A DNA stretch of 64,000 bases from Porphyridium purpureum (lineage: Eukaryota > Rhodophyta > Bangiophyceae > Porphyridiales > Porphyridiaceae). Under the pieces are notes generated by a model. It searched no databases and was not told the DNA's origin. It was given only the letters and a program-made list of their open reading frames with translations. Every line of letters begins with the position of its first letter. Position 1 is the first letter of the stretch. Positions 18,613 through 27,177 of the stretch are shown here, in pieces. A program made the position numbers and the translations under genes. The stretch is from the NCBI GenBank assembly GCA_008690995.1, contig VRMN01000002.1:806001-870000 (forward strand), given 5' to 3'.

Positions 18613-21600
18613 ATGGCGAGCGAGGTCGTGTTCGAAGTAAAGTGTGAGACCAGGCCCGGACAGAATGTGGGACTTCTCGGCAGCGCGGTCGCGTTTGGCG
18701 CATGGGATAAGGCCAAGCCGCTGATACTGGAAACGGATCCGGATTTGTACCCGACATGGCGCTCGCAGCTCGTGCAGGTGGAGCACGGCGCCCACGAGTA
18801 CAAGTGCGTGCTGGTAGGAGATGGAAAGATTCTCAAGTGGGAGACGTCAGGACCAAACCGCGTGCTGCAGCTCGACGGAAACGAACCACAAGGCGAAGAC
18901 GGCGGTGAACAGCGCGTCATCAAAATGGTTTTCGGGCATCCTGATGGTCTCAAGGCGGACTTTCGAGATCAGAGTCCAGACGACACACCCGTCGCGTTTT
19001 CCATTCCAGAGTCCGCGGATCTGAGCCCATTTGCTCGCTTTCTGGTCGAAGAGAACGCGCACAACAAGAGCTGGCGCCGAAAGCTCGAAATAATCCGGCG
19101 CTTGTTCACCGACGAGGCATACGCTAGCAAGGCGCATTTCCAGCCGCAAGACCTCGAACAGTTGGTGATCATCGTGATATTCCTGACGTTTCTCAAGAGC
19201 GGACAGATCGTGTGCCACGAGGACGGCTCACATTATCGTCCAAACCACCACGCCAATGAAGCGCGCCAGATCGAGGAAAAATTGCGCGTGCTGGAGAACG
19301 ACTCGAATGCATTTCTGTTTCGCAAGATTTATCCGCAGCTGCCCAGCTACTCTTCCGAGTACACGGCATCCGTGCCACTGACCCGCATTCGTGACATTGC
19401 ACACCGCGGTGACATTCCTCATGAGATGAAACAAGACATCAAACACAATCTTCAGAACAAGCTGCACCGTTGCGCCGGGCCAGAGGATCTGGTGACGTGC
19501 CGTCGCATTCTAGATCAAGCGACCAGCGGAGATTACTCCGGCGGGTTTGTCGAACAGATGCAGATTTTCATGCGCGAGCTTGAAGAGTTTTTCAACGCCA
19601 AGGGACTTGAGGACGAGCTGAGTAGTTTGAAGGATAGGAATGAGCCAGCAGATGAGAGCGCACCCATCATCCAAAAATTTCTGGACGCAAAGCAAGCGCG
19701 TGGCCCCGCGTACGGACAGCTTGAAGCGTTGACTGAACTGCGCAGCCACTTTGCTCATGAACTCCACGTACTAGATGATGGAGAGAAACTTCAACGCGTC
19801 AGGCTGGCGGACACCAAATTGGAGGAGTTTGCATTCGTGCTGTTGGCTGGGATCAACCAGGAAGTTGAGCGAGATGCGTTGAACAATGAGGCGCAGTGGC
19901 AGTTTGGACTATCGTGTCTTAATATCTCACTGCAGAACATGATCCTATCCGGTACATTCAAGCAGGAAGCCAGCGCCATTGTGAATGATTTGGCCAGTGT
20001 GTCTGCTTCTGCGCCGTCCTTGCTAGCCAAGGGCGACTTGGACGCGACGCTGCGAGTGCGCGCGACAGTTGAGCGCGCCTCGCGACTTGCTGAAGAGTTT
20101 TCGGCGCTGATCAGCGAGCTGTATAGTGGGCCTGTGTTTGGGCTCGGACGCGCGCTTGGCATCCACGAGCACGCACTGGCAGTGTTTGCGGAGGCAGAAA
20201 TTCGCTCAAATATTGTGTTTCAGATGTCCCGTACAGTGCAGGTTGTGCTGAAGAAACTGCGCCAGATGCTCAAGCTTCCTCCTTGGGATGTGCTTATGCC
20301 TGGTGCCGCAACAGGTAAAGTGCTCCGCAAGGCAAACATCGAAAGTTTGAGTGATGCGGACTTGGCCACACAGTGTATTTTGTTCCTTGAATCGGCGCAA
20401 GGCGATGAAGATATTCCAGCGGCGGTGAAAGCAATCGTTCTCGCTCATGACCTGCCCCACCTGTCGCATCTCGGTGTACGAGCGCGCCAGGCTGCGTGCA
20501 TCTTTGTCTGTGCTGAAGATAAGGAAACTTTCGACGCGCTCTGGGTAGCGCATGCTGCCAAATTTGAGCGAGCCGATCATTTCAAGCTGACTGTGTCGGC
20601 AGCTGGCAAAGTCGACGTGTGCGAAGGGGCTCCGCCCACTTCAGCGGAAAGCGCGGAAGCGGTCGTCACTGCCGAAGGCCAAGCAAGCAGCAGCAACATC
20701 AGCATGGGAAAACTTGACATGTCCGCAAAGTCTGCGTTGGAGATTCTCAAAGTGAGCGCTGAAAGCTGTGGATCAAAGTGTAACTGTGCGGGTCAATTGC
20801 AGTTGTTGGCTGACAAGTCTGGTCTCTTCAAAACTCCGGCATCCCTTGGGCTGCCCTTTGGTGCGTTTTATGCAGCAGTGATTGAAGAGCGCAAGGCGGA
20901 ATACCAGGCGCTGATCGACGCGTTCGAGTCTGCGCCACGCGCATCCAAGCCTGAAGAAGCCGGGAGGCTGCGCCAGTATGTCATGGACTGCCAGGTTCCA
21001 TCTTCAATTCTCAAGGCAGTACAGAAGCAGTTTGACGCGTCCGCAAAAGTCATGGTGCGCTCCAGCGCGAACTGTGAGGACCTCGAGAACATGTCTGGTG
21101 CTGGATTGTACGATTCGATTGCCAATGTGAGCATCAGCTCCAGCGAAAGTGTTCAGAATGCGATCTTGCGCGTATGGTCAAGCGTCTGGACAACTCGAGC
21201 TTCGCTGAGCAGGTCACAGTACGGAGTCCCGCACGTGGAGGCGTACATGGGTGTGTTAATTCAGGAGATGATCACTTCGCAATACTCCTTTGTTCTGTTC
21301 AGCCAGAATCCAGTGGATGTAAGCAAAAAGGCCACCGAGGTGTACATGGAAATCGCGGTGGGGATGGGTGAGACGCTCGCGTCTGCCGCGTCGCGCGGAA
21401 GCCCGTATCGTTTTGCGGTAGATCGCGAATCGCTGTCGGTGCGAGAGATCTGTCTTGCCAACTACTCTGTGGCATTGGTGCCTGTCGCCGACGATGCGTT
21501 GTCGGATCAGCAGCACAGTGATGGTCTGACCAAGAGTGTCGTCGACTATTCAAAGGAACAGCTGACAACGGACGTCGAGTTTAGACGCACGCTGGCTGCG

Positions 21601-21723
21601 AATCTAGGCAAAATTGCTTTGCAGTTGGAAGAATCATTTGGATGCCCGCAAGACATTGAAGGTGCAGTGGTTGATGGCCAAATATATTTGGTCCAAACAC
21701 GTCCAATGGTTGTCGGTGGTTAG
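18613..21723 (+). CDS. Phosphoglucan, water dikinase (PWD/GWD3 type) with CBM20
   Basis: This 1036-residue enzyme has a CBM20 starch-binding domain at residues 1-95 (GQNVGLLGSAVAFGAWDKAK and W/Y positions such as PTWRSQL). A helical central region follows. The phosphohistidine motif DLPHLSHLGVRARQ is at about 613-626, with the autophosphorylated His in LSH. A PPDK-type nucleotide-binding domain follows (VMVRSSANCEDLENMSGAG) and the chain ends VQTRPMVVG. The enzyme transfers the beta-phosphate of ATP to C3 of glucose in pre-phosphorylated starch, opening granules for breakdown. No transit peptide precedes the CBM20, so it should act in the cytosol. I chose the ATG at 18613; upstream codons are GA repeat. 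Confidence 0.93.
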   Translation: MASEVVFEVKCETRPGQNVGLLGSAVAFGAWDKAKPLILETDPDLYPTWRSQLVQVEHGAHEYKCVLVGDGKILKWETSGPNRVLQLDGNEPQGEDGGEQRVIKMVFGHPDGLKADFRDQSPDDTPVAFSIPESADLSPFARFLVEENAHNKSWRRKLEIIRRLFTDEAYASKAHFQPQDLEQLVIIVIFLTFLKSGQIVCHEDGSHYRPNHHANEARQIEEKLRVLENDSNAFLFRKIYPQLPSYSSEYTASVPLTRIRDIAHRGDIPHEMKQDIKHNLQNKLHRCAGPEDLVTCRRILDQATSGDYSGGFVEQMQIFMRELEEFFNAKGLEDELSSLKDRNEPADESAPIIQKFLDAKQARGPAYGQLEALTELRSHFAHELHVLDDGEKLQRVRLADTKLEEFAFVLLAGINQEVERDALNNEAQWQFGLSCLNISLQNMILSGTFKQEASAIVNDLASVSASAPSLLAKGDLDATLRVRATVERASRLAEEFSALISELYSGPVFGLGRALGIHEHALAVFAEAEIRSNIVFQMSRTVQVVLKKLRQMLKLPPWDVLMPGAATGKVLRKANIESLSDADLATQCILFLESAQGDEDIPAAVKAIVLAHDLPHLSHLGVRARQAACIFVCAEDKETFDALWVAHAAKFERADHFKLTVSAAGKVDVCEGAPPTSAESAEAVVTAEGQASSSNISMGKLDMSAKSALEILKVSAESCGSKCNCAGQLQLLADKSGLFKTPASLGLPFGAFYAAVIEERKAEYQALIDAFESAPRASKPEEAGRLRQYVMDCQVPSSILKAVQKQFDASAKVMVRSSANCEDLENMSGAGLYDSIANVSISSSESVQNAILRVWSSVWTTRASLSRSQYGVPHVEAYMGVLIQEMITSQYSFVLFSQNPVDVSKKATEVYMEIAVGMGETLASAASRGSPYRFAVDRESLSVREICLANYSVALVPVADDALSDQQHSDGLTKSVVDYSKEQLTTDVEFRRTLAANLGKIALQLEESFGCPQDIEGAVVDGQIYLVQTRPMVVGG

Positions 21724-21821
21724 AAAGCCGGGACAGGTTGACGTTTTCAATGTGGAAATGGCGTGTTAGGTAACTTCGTGAGGAAGAAAAAAAAAAAAAG
21801 TCATCAGCAAAGATTAAAAAA
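21724..21821. other. Short intergenic spacer with poly-A run
   Basis: A spacer of 98 bp between two co-directional genes, containing a run of about 13 A residues starting near 21787. I see no further signal. Confidence 0.4.
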
Positions 21822-22625
21822 ATGAAAGGCAGCGGTATGGCGCCGGCATCTAGGTTGAGTCCCGTGAGCGCCGCGTACGGCCTGTGTGTTCTTGCCATAG
21901 TCATTCGATGCATAATCGTGTCGCGGCGATGGAGCTTGGAATCGACCTCTGGCGCAACCATGCTTGCTCGGGGTGACGATGGCACACGGATAAGCCCGGG
22001 CGCGAGGCTGACCCTGTTGGATATTCTGCAGTCGATCAGCCGCGTCTTGGACAGCAACGCAATTGAGCACTGGATCTACCCAGGCGCAGCCCTGCTTGAA
22101 GAAAAGCGCGCGGACGCTGACTTTACCAATGTGCGCGTGTCACCGTTTCACGAAGGCCTCGATCTCGCGGTATGGAGCGCTGATGTGAATCGTGTCATGT
22201 TTGCCGCGCCCTTCTTGAAAGCTCAAGGTTTCAGCTTGGTTGAAACAAACTTTGGGTTTCGTGTCTTCCACGAGCACTCTGGGATGGCGGACGAGCGCTT
22301 CGACTTCAAAACGCCCTTCGTCGATTTGATTCTGGTGAAGCGCGTGAGCATGTACGACGGCAGGAAAGTGATAGCAAATTACTGTAAGGATTGCTCGCGT
22401 GTCATCGTCGGGGCGTGCACAAAGTCGCTCTGCGGATGCATAGTGTCTGCGTACGACGAGGAGCAGGTGTTCCCGCTACGGCACGTGGCGCTGCACAGCG
22501 ATACGTTCCCAGGTCGGTACAATACTGGGAAGACGGCGTATCTTGCAGCTCCGAACGATCTCCACTTGATCCTTGTACCACAAAATGATCTTGTGTATCA
22601 GGAAAATATTCACGTTCTTTTATAG
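21822..22625 (+). CDS. LicD/fukutin-like nucleotidyltransferase-fold protein, type II membrane
   Basis: This 267-residue protein has an N-terminal signal anchor (YGLCVLAIVIRCIIV). Its domain resembles LicD/FKTN proteins: an opening helix (LLDILQSISRVLDSNAIEHW), IYPGAALLEEKR, GLDLAVWSADV, where the metal-binding Asp pair of the family is expected, and later FVDLILVKR. Family members transfer phosphocholine, phosphosugars or ribitol-phosphate to glycans, often in the Golgi. The key D-x-D is only partly kept (GLDLAV), so activity is unsure. A chemically similar role in the cell-wall polysaccharide is possible but unproven. The gene starts 98 bp after the dikinase. Confidence 0.5.
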   Translation: MKGSGMAPASRLSPVSAAYGLCVLAIVIRCIIVSRRWSLESTSGATMLARGDDGTRISPGARLTLLDILQSISRVLDSNAIEHWIYPGAALLEEKRADADFTNVRVSPFHEGLDLAVWSADVNRVMFAAPFLKAQGFSLVETNFGFRVFHEHSGMADERFDFKTPFVDLILVKRVSMYDGRKVIANYCKDCSRVIVGACTKSLCGCIVSAYDEEQVFPLRHVALHSDTFPGRYNTGKTAYLAAPNDLHLILVPQNDLVYQENIHVLL

Positions 22626-23463
22626 ACATATTGATACTCTGGAAGTGCGTTCATCCGGACAGAAGATGAGCCAGAACGGAATCTGGTTTGTCTTGTCCGG
22701 TGTCGAAAAGACAGTACGACGTGGCCTAGACCGATGGGCTTTTTTGTGAAGCAGCTACATTCCGCTCTGTATTCTTTGCAGGAGGATGATCTCGTTCTGC
22801 TTGGCCTTGCTCAAGAATGTCGATGCCATCCGTAGCATCCAGAATCCTGGCCACATTCCTGATACGGGGCGTTTTTACGGCCGCGCAGTACATCTTGCGG
22901 GTATCTCCTGGCCGAGTGCTGGTATTTATTGTGGTCAAGACACGCACAGTCTCTGTACTGACTGTCATGATTGTCGGCCTCTGCTCCTCAATCTGTGTTC
23001 GCTGCTCCAAGTTTGGCTCGTCTGCTGCGGAATTCTTGCTGTGAGTGTTCTTGGTGCTGAAACACGCGCGAAATTTGGCTCCCAGGTTCGTGAAGAGCTC
23101 ATATTCTAGGCTCTGTGTGATGTTCCAAATTCATATTCGACGTCGAAGCCTTCCAAGCACGCTGTGCAACACGCAACAGACGCGCTGCCCTGCACCCCCG
23201 CCGTTGCGCGCTTTTTCGTCTCGCGCCTGCTTTCAGCGGCTTACACAGTACCCATCTCATGAGGTACAGTTTATCGCTGTGGCGATGTAAGCTTGGGTTT
23301 GCCCCACTGCGCGTGTGGAGAAAGCGAAGATGAGGAGCGCGCACACGGCGCAAAGCCGGTAGCTTGGGCAGTCAGCGAGCAGAGCGCTGACGGCAGGTTG
23401 AAGCTCAATCCCTTGAATTCATGTCCGCGTGTCCGCGTACAATGGCGATGGAGTTCAGCCCAG

Positions 23464-23483
23464 TTTTTTTTTTTTTTTTTTTT
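23464..23483. repeat. Poly-T run (20 nt)
   Basis: Twenty consecutive T residues on the plus strand, about 85 bp upstream of a TATA box. Confidence 0.9.
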
Positions 23484-23566
23484 GGTCCTGGATTTTTTGC
23501 CACGTGTGCGCAACGCACTGACATGCTCAGCGCACGCATGTGATCCAGTGCGCGCGGCATGTTGGG

Positions 23567-23574
23567 TATAAAGG
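23567..23574 (+). promoter_or_regulatory. TATA box of the 23633 gene
   Basis: TATAAAGG lies 66 bp before the ATG at 23633, with CATAAAGG 12 bp further on. The distance fits a short leader and favours this ATG. Confidence 0.55.
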
Positions 23575-23632
23575 CAGCATAAAGGCCTATGGGACACAGA
23601 CAAGCGGGTGGGCCGTCTTTTCTTGTCTCTGC

Positions 23633-24133
23633 ATGAGGATACGCAACACAATACTCAACAGTGTCGGATTATGCATAGAACAACAAGAGAAAGCACAAGC
23701 AGTTGTCAAAGCAGCGAGTTTCCCAATGGCAACGTCTGTCACGCGCTCGGCAAATGCTGGGAATGTGAAAGCACATGACCGTCAGACCTGCAAGGCGGAC
23801 TCGGCGCGTTTGCATGCACAACTGGCGGCGGAAAAGTCGATCTGGCCGATGTTCCAGATGGAGGATTTGGAGCTGGACTACGTTACAGAACTCAACACCA
23901 GTCGCAACCGAGATAAATCCCACGAGCGGGAACAGATTGTAAGAATCTCAGACAGCATATTTACGGATGGAGATGCAGATCGAAAAATAGCTGCAGTGCT
24001 CGATTCACTTGCGGCTCACGAGATCGATGACCTCCCGTTTTGGCTGTGTACTGGTGAATGGTATGAGCCAACCAGAAAGCAGGGACAGATACACAACATC
24101 TCGTTTGCCCAACCCTCGCCCAGGATTATCTAG
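23633..24133 (+). CDS. Hypothetical protein (166 aa)
   Basis: I do not recognise this protein. It starts MRIRNTILNSVGLCIEQQEK, then has a basic/hydrophilic middle and an acidic C-terminal half. The latter includes IWPMFQMEDLELDYVTELNT, EIDDLPFWLCTGEWYEP and an end in QPSPRII. No membrane helix or clear signal peptide is visible. A TATA box 66 bp upstream supports the chosen start; ATG at 23726 is an alternative. Aromatic residues clustered around acidic ones suggest an interaction surface, but no function can be given. Confidence 0.55.
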   Translation: MRIRNTILNSVGLCIEQQEKAQAVVKAASFPMATSVTRSANAGNVKAHDRQTCKADSARLHAQLAAEKSIWPMFQMEDLELDYVTELNTSRNRDKSHEREQIVRISDSIFTDGDADRKIAAVLDSLAAHEIDDLPFWLCTGEWYEPTRKQGQIHNISFAQPSPRII

Positions 24134-24244
24134 CAACAATCACGCGAACTGAATAACTTTGACAATCGCTTATGTAAAAACACTGAGACAAGCGACACAA
24201 GACACACCACTGCTTGCACTGAAAGGCCTCTTGCACTTGCTCAT

Positions 24245-24838
24245 CTAACAGGAACCAAGGCGCACCTTATTCGGCGTCTTGAAGCGAGAGTCATGAAACA
24301 TGGGCGTGTCCTGCTTGTCACCGCCGACGGGACCCACTGCGTGCATGAAGTAGAGCTCGGAGGCGTCGCTGAGTTCGAGATATTCGCCCGCTCGCATGTC
24401 AAAGAAGCGGTCAAACTCGACGAACGCACGATCTGACGGCGTGCTTTCTGACCCAGAAAAGGTGATGTTGATCGGGCCGCCAAGCTGTCGCTGCTTCAGC
24501 GGGGGAAGTGCGTTGGCGATGGCCTCGCGGTCTTGGAGCCTCACGCCGTCCATTGCCGTGATGTCATCCTTCACGATGAACATGTAAATCTCAGCGCCCG
24601 CCATTCCAGGCGGGCCCATCGGGTTGAGCGCAAACGCAGCCCAATGCGTCTCCTGCGTGTCCCCATCCTTGGCCAGTTCGAGCTCAATCGATAAGGTGCT
24701 GTTCTTCAGGTTCCTCACGACCCAATTGTGCTTGTATCCATACAGAGCCTGATCGCTTTCGTACACACACTCTGCACAACACACAGCCGCCGCCAACATC
24801 AGACACAGCACACCACCCACACACGCGACAGACACCAT
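24245..24838 (-). CDS. Secreted DOMON-domain protein
   Basis: This 197-residue precursor has a signal peptide (MVSVACVGGVLCLMLAAAVC). The rest is one DOMON-like beta-sandwich: HNWVVRNLKNSTLSIELELA, THWAAFALNPMGPPGMAGAE, IYMFIVKDD, then PINITFSG and YFMHAVGP. DOMON domains bind haem or sugars in extracellular and membrane proteins; the haem-ligating Met and His are not obvious here. There is no C-terminal membrane helix or cytochrome b561 fusion, so the protein should be soluble and secreted. I chose the ATG at 24838 because it begins the signal peptide; an in-frame upstream ATG would add a non-signal-like basic stretch. Confidence 0.75.
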   Translation of the reverse strand: MVSVACVGGVLCLMLAAAVCCAECVYESDQALYGYKHNWVVRNLKNSTLSIELELAKDGDTQETHWAAFALNPMGPPGMAGAEIYMFIVKDDITAMDGVRLQDREAIANALPPLKQRQLGGPINITFSGSESTPSDRAFVEFDRFFDMRAGEYLELSDASELYFMHAVGPVGGDKQDTPMFHDSRFKTPNKVRLGSC

Positions 24839-25226
24839 CCTCACCACGCGTTCTTCTTCGTCGCTCCAACTTGGACCACCACAGCGAGACTGCCTTCCTG
24901 CTCTCCATCGCCTGCGGCACCAGCAACACATCTGTGTCCCTTCTACTATCTCATCGCTTCAAATACCAACGCGCGCAGCTGGCGCCACCGTGTTGGCGTC
25001 TGTGATGCGGGCTAGTTACGACAAAGGAGTCGAGACGAACGGCCAGACAGGGCTATTCCAGTTCAGACGGCAAGAGCCATCCTCGGATGTTGCACTTGCA
25101 TCCACCAGCTGCTACTGCCCGCGGCCTGCTGCCCCTGCTGCAGCTCGCGAGGTCCGCATGGTCCGCGCGTCCTCCATGCGTCTCAACGCGCTTGCTCCAA
25201 ATGGCGCAAGCTGATTGATAATCAAA

Positions 25227-25244
25227 GTACAGTCTGCACTGTAC
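25227..25244. promoter_or_regulatory. GTACAGT-N4-ACTGTAC dyad
   Basis: GTACAGT at 25227-25233 and ACTGTAC at 25238-25244 form an inverted repeat with a 4-bp gap. The same arrangement occurs twice upstream of the helicase gene (30083, 30110). Such dyads usually fit dimeric DNA-binding proteins; this reading is inference. Confidence 0.55.
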
Positions 25245-25279
25245 GTCTACTTCCACTTCCACGCACTGCCCCTAAAACT

Positions 25280-25342
25280 ACAAATTACTTCGCGAATTCC
25301 ACCCACCCGCTGAAAGACCGTGCAATTTGCAAAGTAATTTGT
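25280..25342. repeat. 11-bp perfect inverted repeat
   Basis: ACAAATTACTT at 25280-25290 is matched by AAGTAATTTGT at 25332-25342, with 41 bp between them. It sits between the two groups of GTACAGT elements. Its role is unknown. Confidence 0.55.
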
Positions 25343-25358
25343 GCATTTAAAATTGAGG

Positions 25359-25374
25359 GTACAGTTCGTACAGT
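25359..25374 (+). promoter_or_regulatory. Two GTACAGT direct repeats
   Basis: GTACAGT lies at 25359-25365 and 25368-25374, in the same orientation, 330 bp before the zinc-ribbon gene start. Confidence 0.5.
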
Positions 25375-25700
25375 TTTGAGAAGGAGTCTTGCGAGTGGTA
25401 CGCAAGCTGGAGTGGAACAGAAGCGCAGGAAGAGCAGGCGTGCGGCGATCTGATGGTTATGCGGCGCGCCGCGAAGCTGCGCTTGGAACTGCGCACGGTG
25501 TTCCGCATCTTGTTTCCGGGTCCGCTGTCAAAACCCCGCGCTCTTTTGCCGGACGAAATCTCCGCGGCAAAGCTACGCGACGTAGCTAAACGAACGCGCG
25601 CCAGTGGAGACTTGGACCGAGCAGAGACTTATTTGGGGTATCCGTGCCACGCGCAGCATTCTCGTCCTAGCTCACGTGCAGCTATTTTTGAAAGGCAGGG

Positions 25701-26549
25701 ATGAGTACGCTGAGAAATTTGAGGCGAAAGTGGAAGCCAGCGTCTGTGACATGTGTGTTGTGCTCGTCGGGGGAGCCGTTGGTTGGCGGGGCCCAGTTCC
25801 CGTCTTTTACACCACGCATCATTCGCTTCTTTTCTGAGCAAGCCGTTGTGGAAGAGCATCAGCAGCTCAACGTGACAGTCCTAGGCACAGAGGAAAATTT
25901 GGTGGAGAGCGCCACTTGTCATGAACCTCAGTCACTTGGAGCGCCGCGTGACTCGGAGCGAAACGGGCAGCAGTTACCTTTGGACTCTTGCTCTGCAATA
26001 CCCTGTAGGGATTCTCATGCAGCATCTGCGCTAGAAGCAGCGATCCGAATTTCTTTGCAGCATGTCCATGGTCTGACCGAGCGACGTGAGGCATCAAACA
26101 AGTCAAGAACCCAGATACCCACTGTACGGTACGAGATGAGCGACTTTGACCAGAACAAGCTGTCACCACCATGGGAACAACAGGCGCAGAGGCCCTCCAG
26201 CAGGCAAACAATCAGCGAGTGTGTGCCTTACAGTATGGCGGACTTTGATCCTGCCACAATGACTCCTCCGTGGGAATCGGAACCGGACGGCGACAAGTTG
26301 CGCACAATGAGCAATAGACCTGCATCAGGTGAGGTGGAGTATTTACTTTCGGAGAACGGGCTTAAGTTCCGCAGCGGGTCGGATTCACAGCAACTTGTGG
26401 TGAAAAATTGCCCCTTCTGTCATCCAATCAAGGGCATGCCGGACAACCAATACAAGCTCAACATACATCGTGAAAAAGGCGTGTTTTTTTGTTTTCGCTG
26501 CGGTGCAGCGGGCAATTGGGCCTCACTCTGTCGTCAGCTAGCTAGTTGA
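25701..26549 (+). CDS. TWINKLE/gp4-type primase zinc-ribbon protein 1 (stand-alone)
   Basis: This 282-residue protein begins with a mitochondrial-type presequence, MSTLRNLRRKWKPASVT, continuing to about residue 45. A low-complexity middle contains a duplicated motif, YEMSDFDQNKLSPPWE and YSMADFDPATMTPPWE. The last 70 residues form a primase zinc ribbon: LLSENGLKF, NCPFCH (Cys237, Cys240) and FFCFRCGAAGNW (Cys264, Cys267). In T7 gp4 and plant TWINKLE this domain recognises the primase template site and is fused to a TOPRIM and a helicase domain. Here the protein ends directly after the ribbon. An in-frame stop just upstream (25689) fixes 25701 as the first ATG. It is a paralogue of the protein at 27178. 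Confidence 0.8.
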   Translation: MSTLRNLRRKWKPASVTCVLCSSGEPLVGGAQFPSFTPRIIRFFSEQAVVEEHQQLNVTVLGTEENLVESATCHEPQSLGAPRDSERNGQQLPLDSCSAIPCRDSHAASALEAAIRISLQHVHGLTERREASNKSRTQIPTVRYEMSDFDQNKLSPPWEQQAQRPSSRQTISECVPYSMADFDPATMTPPWESEPDGDKLRTMSNRPASGEVEYLLSENGLKFRSGSDSQQLVVKNCPFCHPIKGMPDNQYKLNIHREKGVFFCFRCGAAGNWASLCRQLAS

Positions 26550-27177
26550 GTCGGAACGCGACCCCAGAAAAAGTTCAGCCCTCTAGGCCAAGTTCATTGA
26601 CATCCCATCTCCCGCCGATGTGCAGGTTGCACCAAGCTCAGTGGGGCAATAAAGATGCTGCCATTGAAGCGCGCGAATCTGCATGTCTACTGGAATCGAT
26701 GAATGGGACATTGCCGAGGATGGACGGTCCTGCACGTGATCGATTTGGCGTGAATGTGTCTTGTCACACCTGAAGGACCACATCGTGGCGTAAAATTGTC
26801 ATACAATGTTCAGATTCGCTTCAGCTCATCGGCTGCAAATTGCGCGGCTGGAGCGTAACGGCGAGCTCAGTGGATGATTCCGAGCGGTCTGGTTCTTCAA
26901 CATCTCATGAATATGTGTTGCATGTGACTCGTCGACCTGACCGCACCTGGACAGAGGCCTCACACTTGAAGAGCCTGATGTCTGGGCTTTCCAAGGATCA
27001 GAAGCAGCGCAGCCGATGCACCGCGCCCTGGCTTTCTTTTCCATGAAAGGCTGAGACCACGTGGGCGCCTCAATTTTCCCCTTTGACCGCGCCATGAAAT
27101 AAATTATCAGAATTTTTTTTCCGCCGAGAGTCGCGGGCACGACATGAAGACGTTCTGTTCGATCGGCAGCGAGAACG
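26550..27177. other. Spacer between the two zinc-ribbon genes, with an unassigned frame
   Basis: About 630 bp. One plus-strand frame is open from 26546 to 27046 except for a single TGA at 26771. A 75-nt GT-AG intron (donor GTGAAT near 26750, acceptor CTTCAG near 26824) would remove that stop. I recognise no protein in it, so it is noted as a possibility only. Confidence 0.3.

Larger units (their letters stand above)
22626..23632. other. Intergenic region with poly-T and TATA box
   Basis: About 1 kb. It holds GTACAGT at 23264-23270, a 20-nt poly-T at 23464-23483 and TATAAAGG at 23567. On the minus strand a frame from about 23108 to 22726 is open for some 125 codons, with balanced composition but no ATG. 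It might be an exon, but I cannot find its partner with confidence. Confidence 0.4.
24839..25700. other. Divergent intergenic region, DOMON / zinc-ribbon gene
   Basis: It carries four GTACAGT-type elements (25227-25374) and an 11-bp inverted repeat (25280-25290 and 25332-25342). An 83-codon frame at 25453-25704 overlaps the next ATG by four bases (ATGA). It has an Arg-rich N-terminus and could be an upstream frame or a short protein; I do not call it. Confidence 0.45.

Noticed and set aside
25453-25704. 83-codon frame overlapping the zinc-ribbon gene start by ATGA
   Set aside because: It could be a small protein or an upstream frame, and splicing to other frames can be imagined, but no family, no conserved motif and no decisive splice sites are visible.
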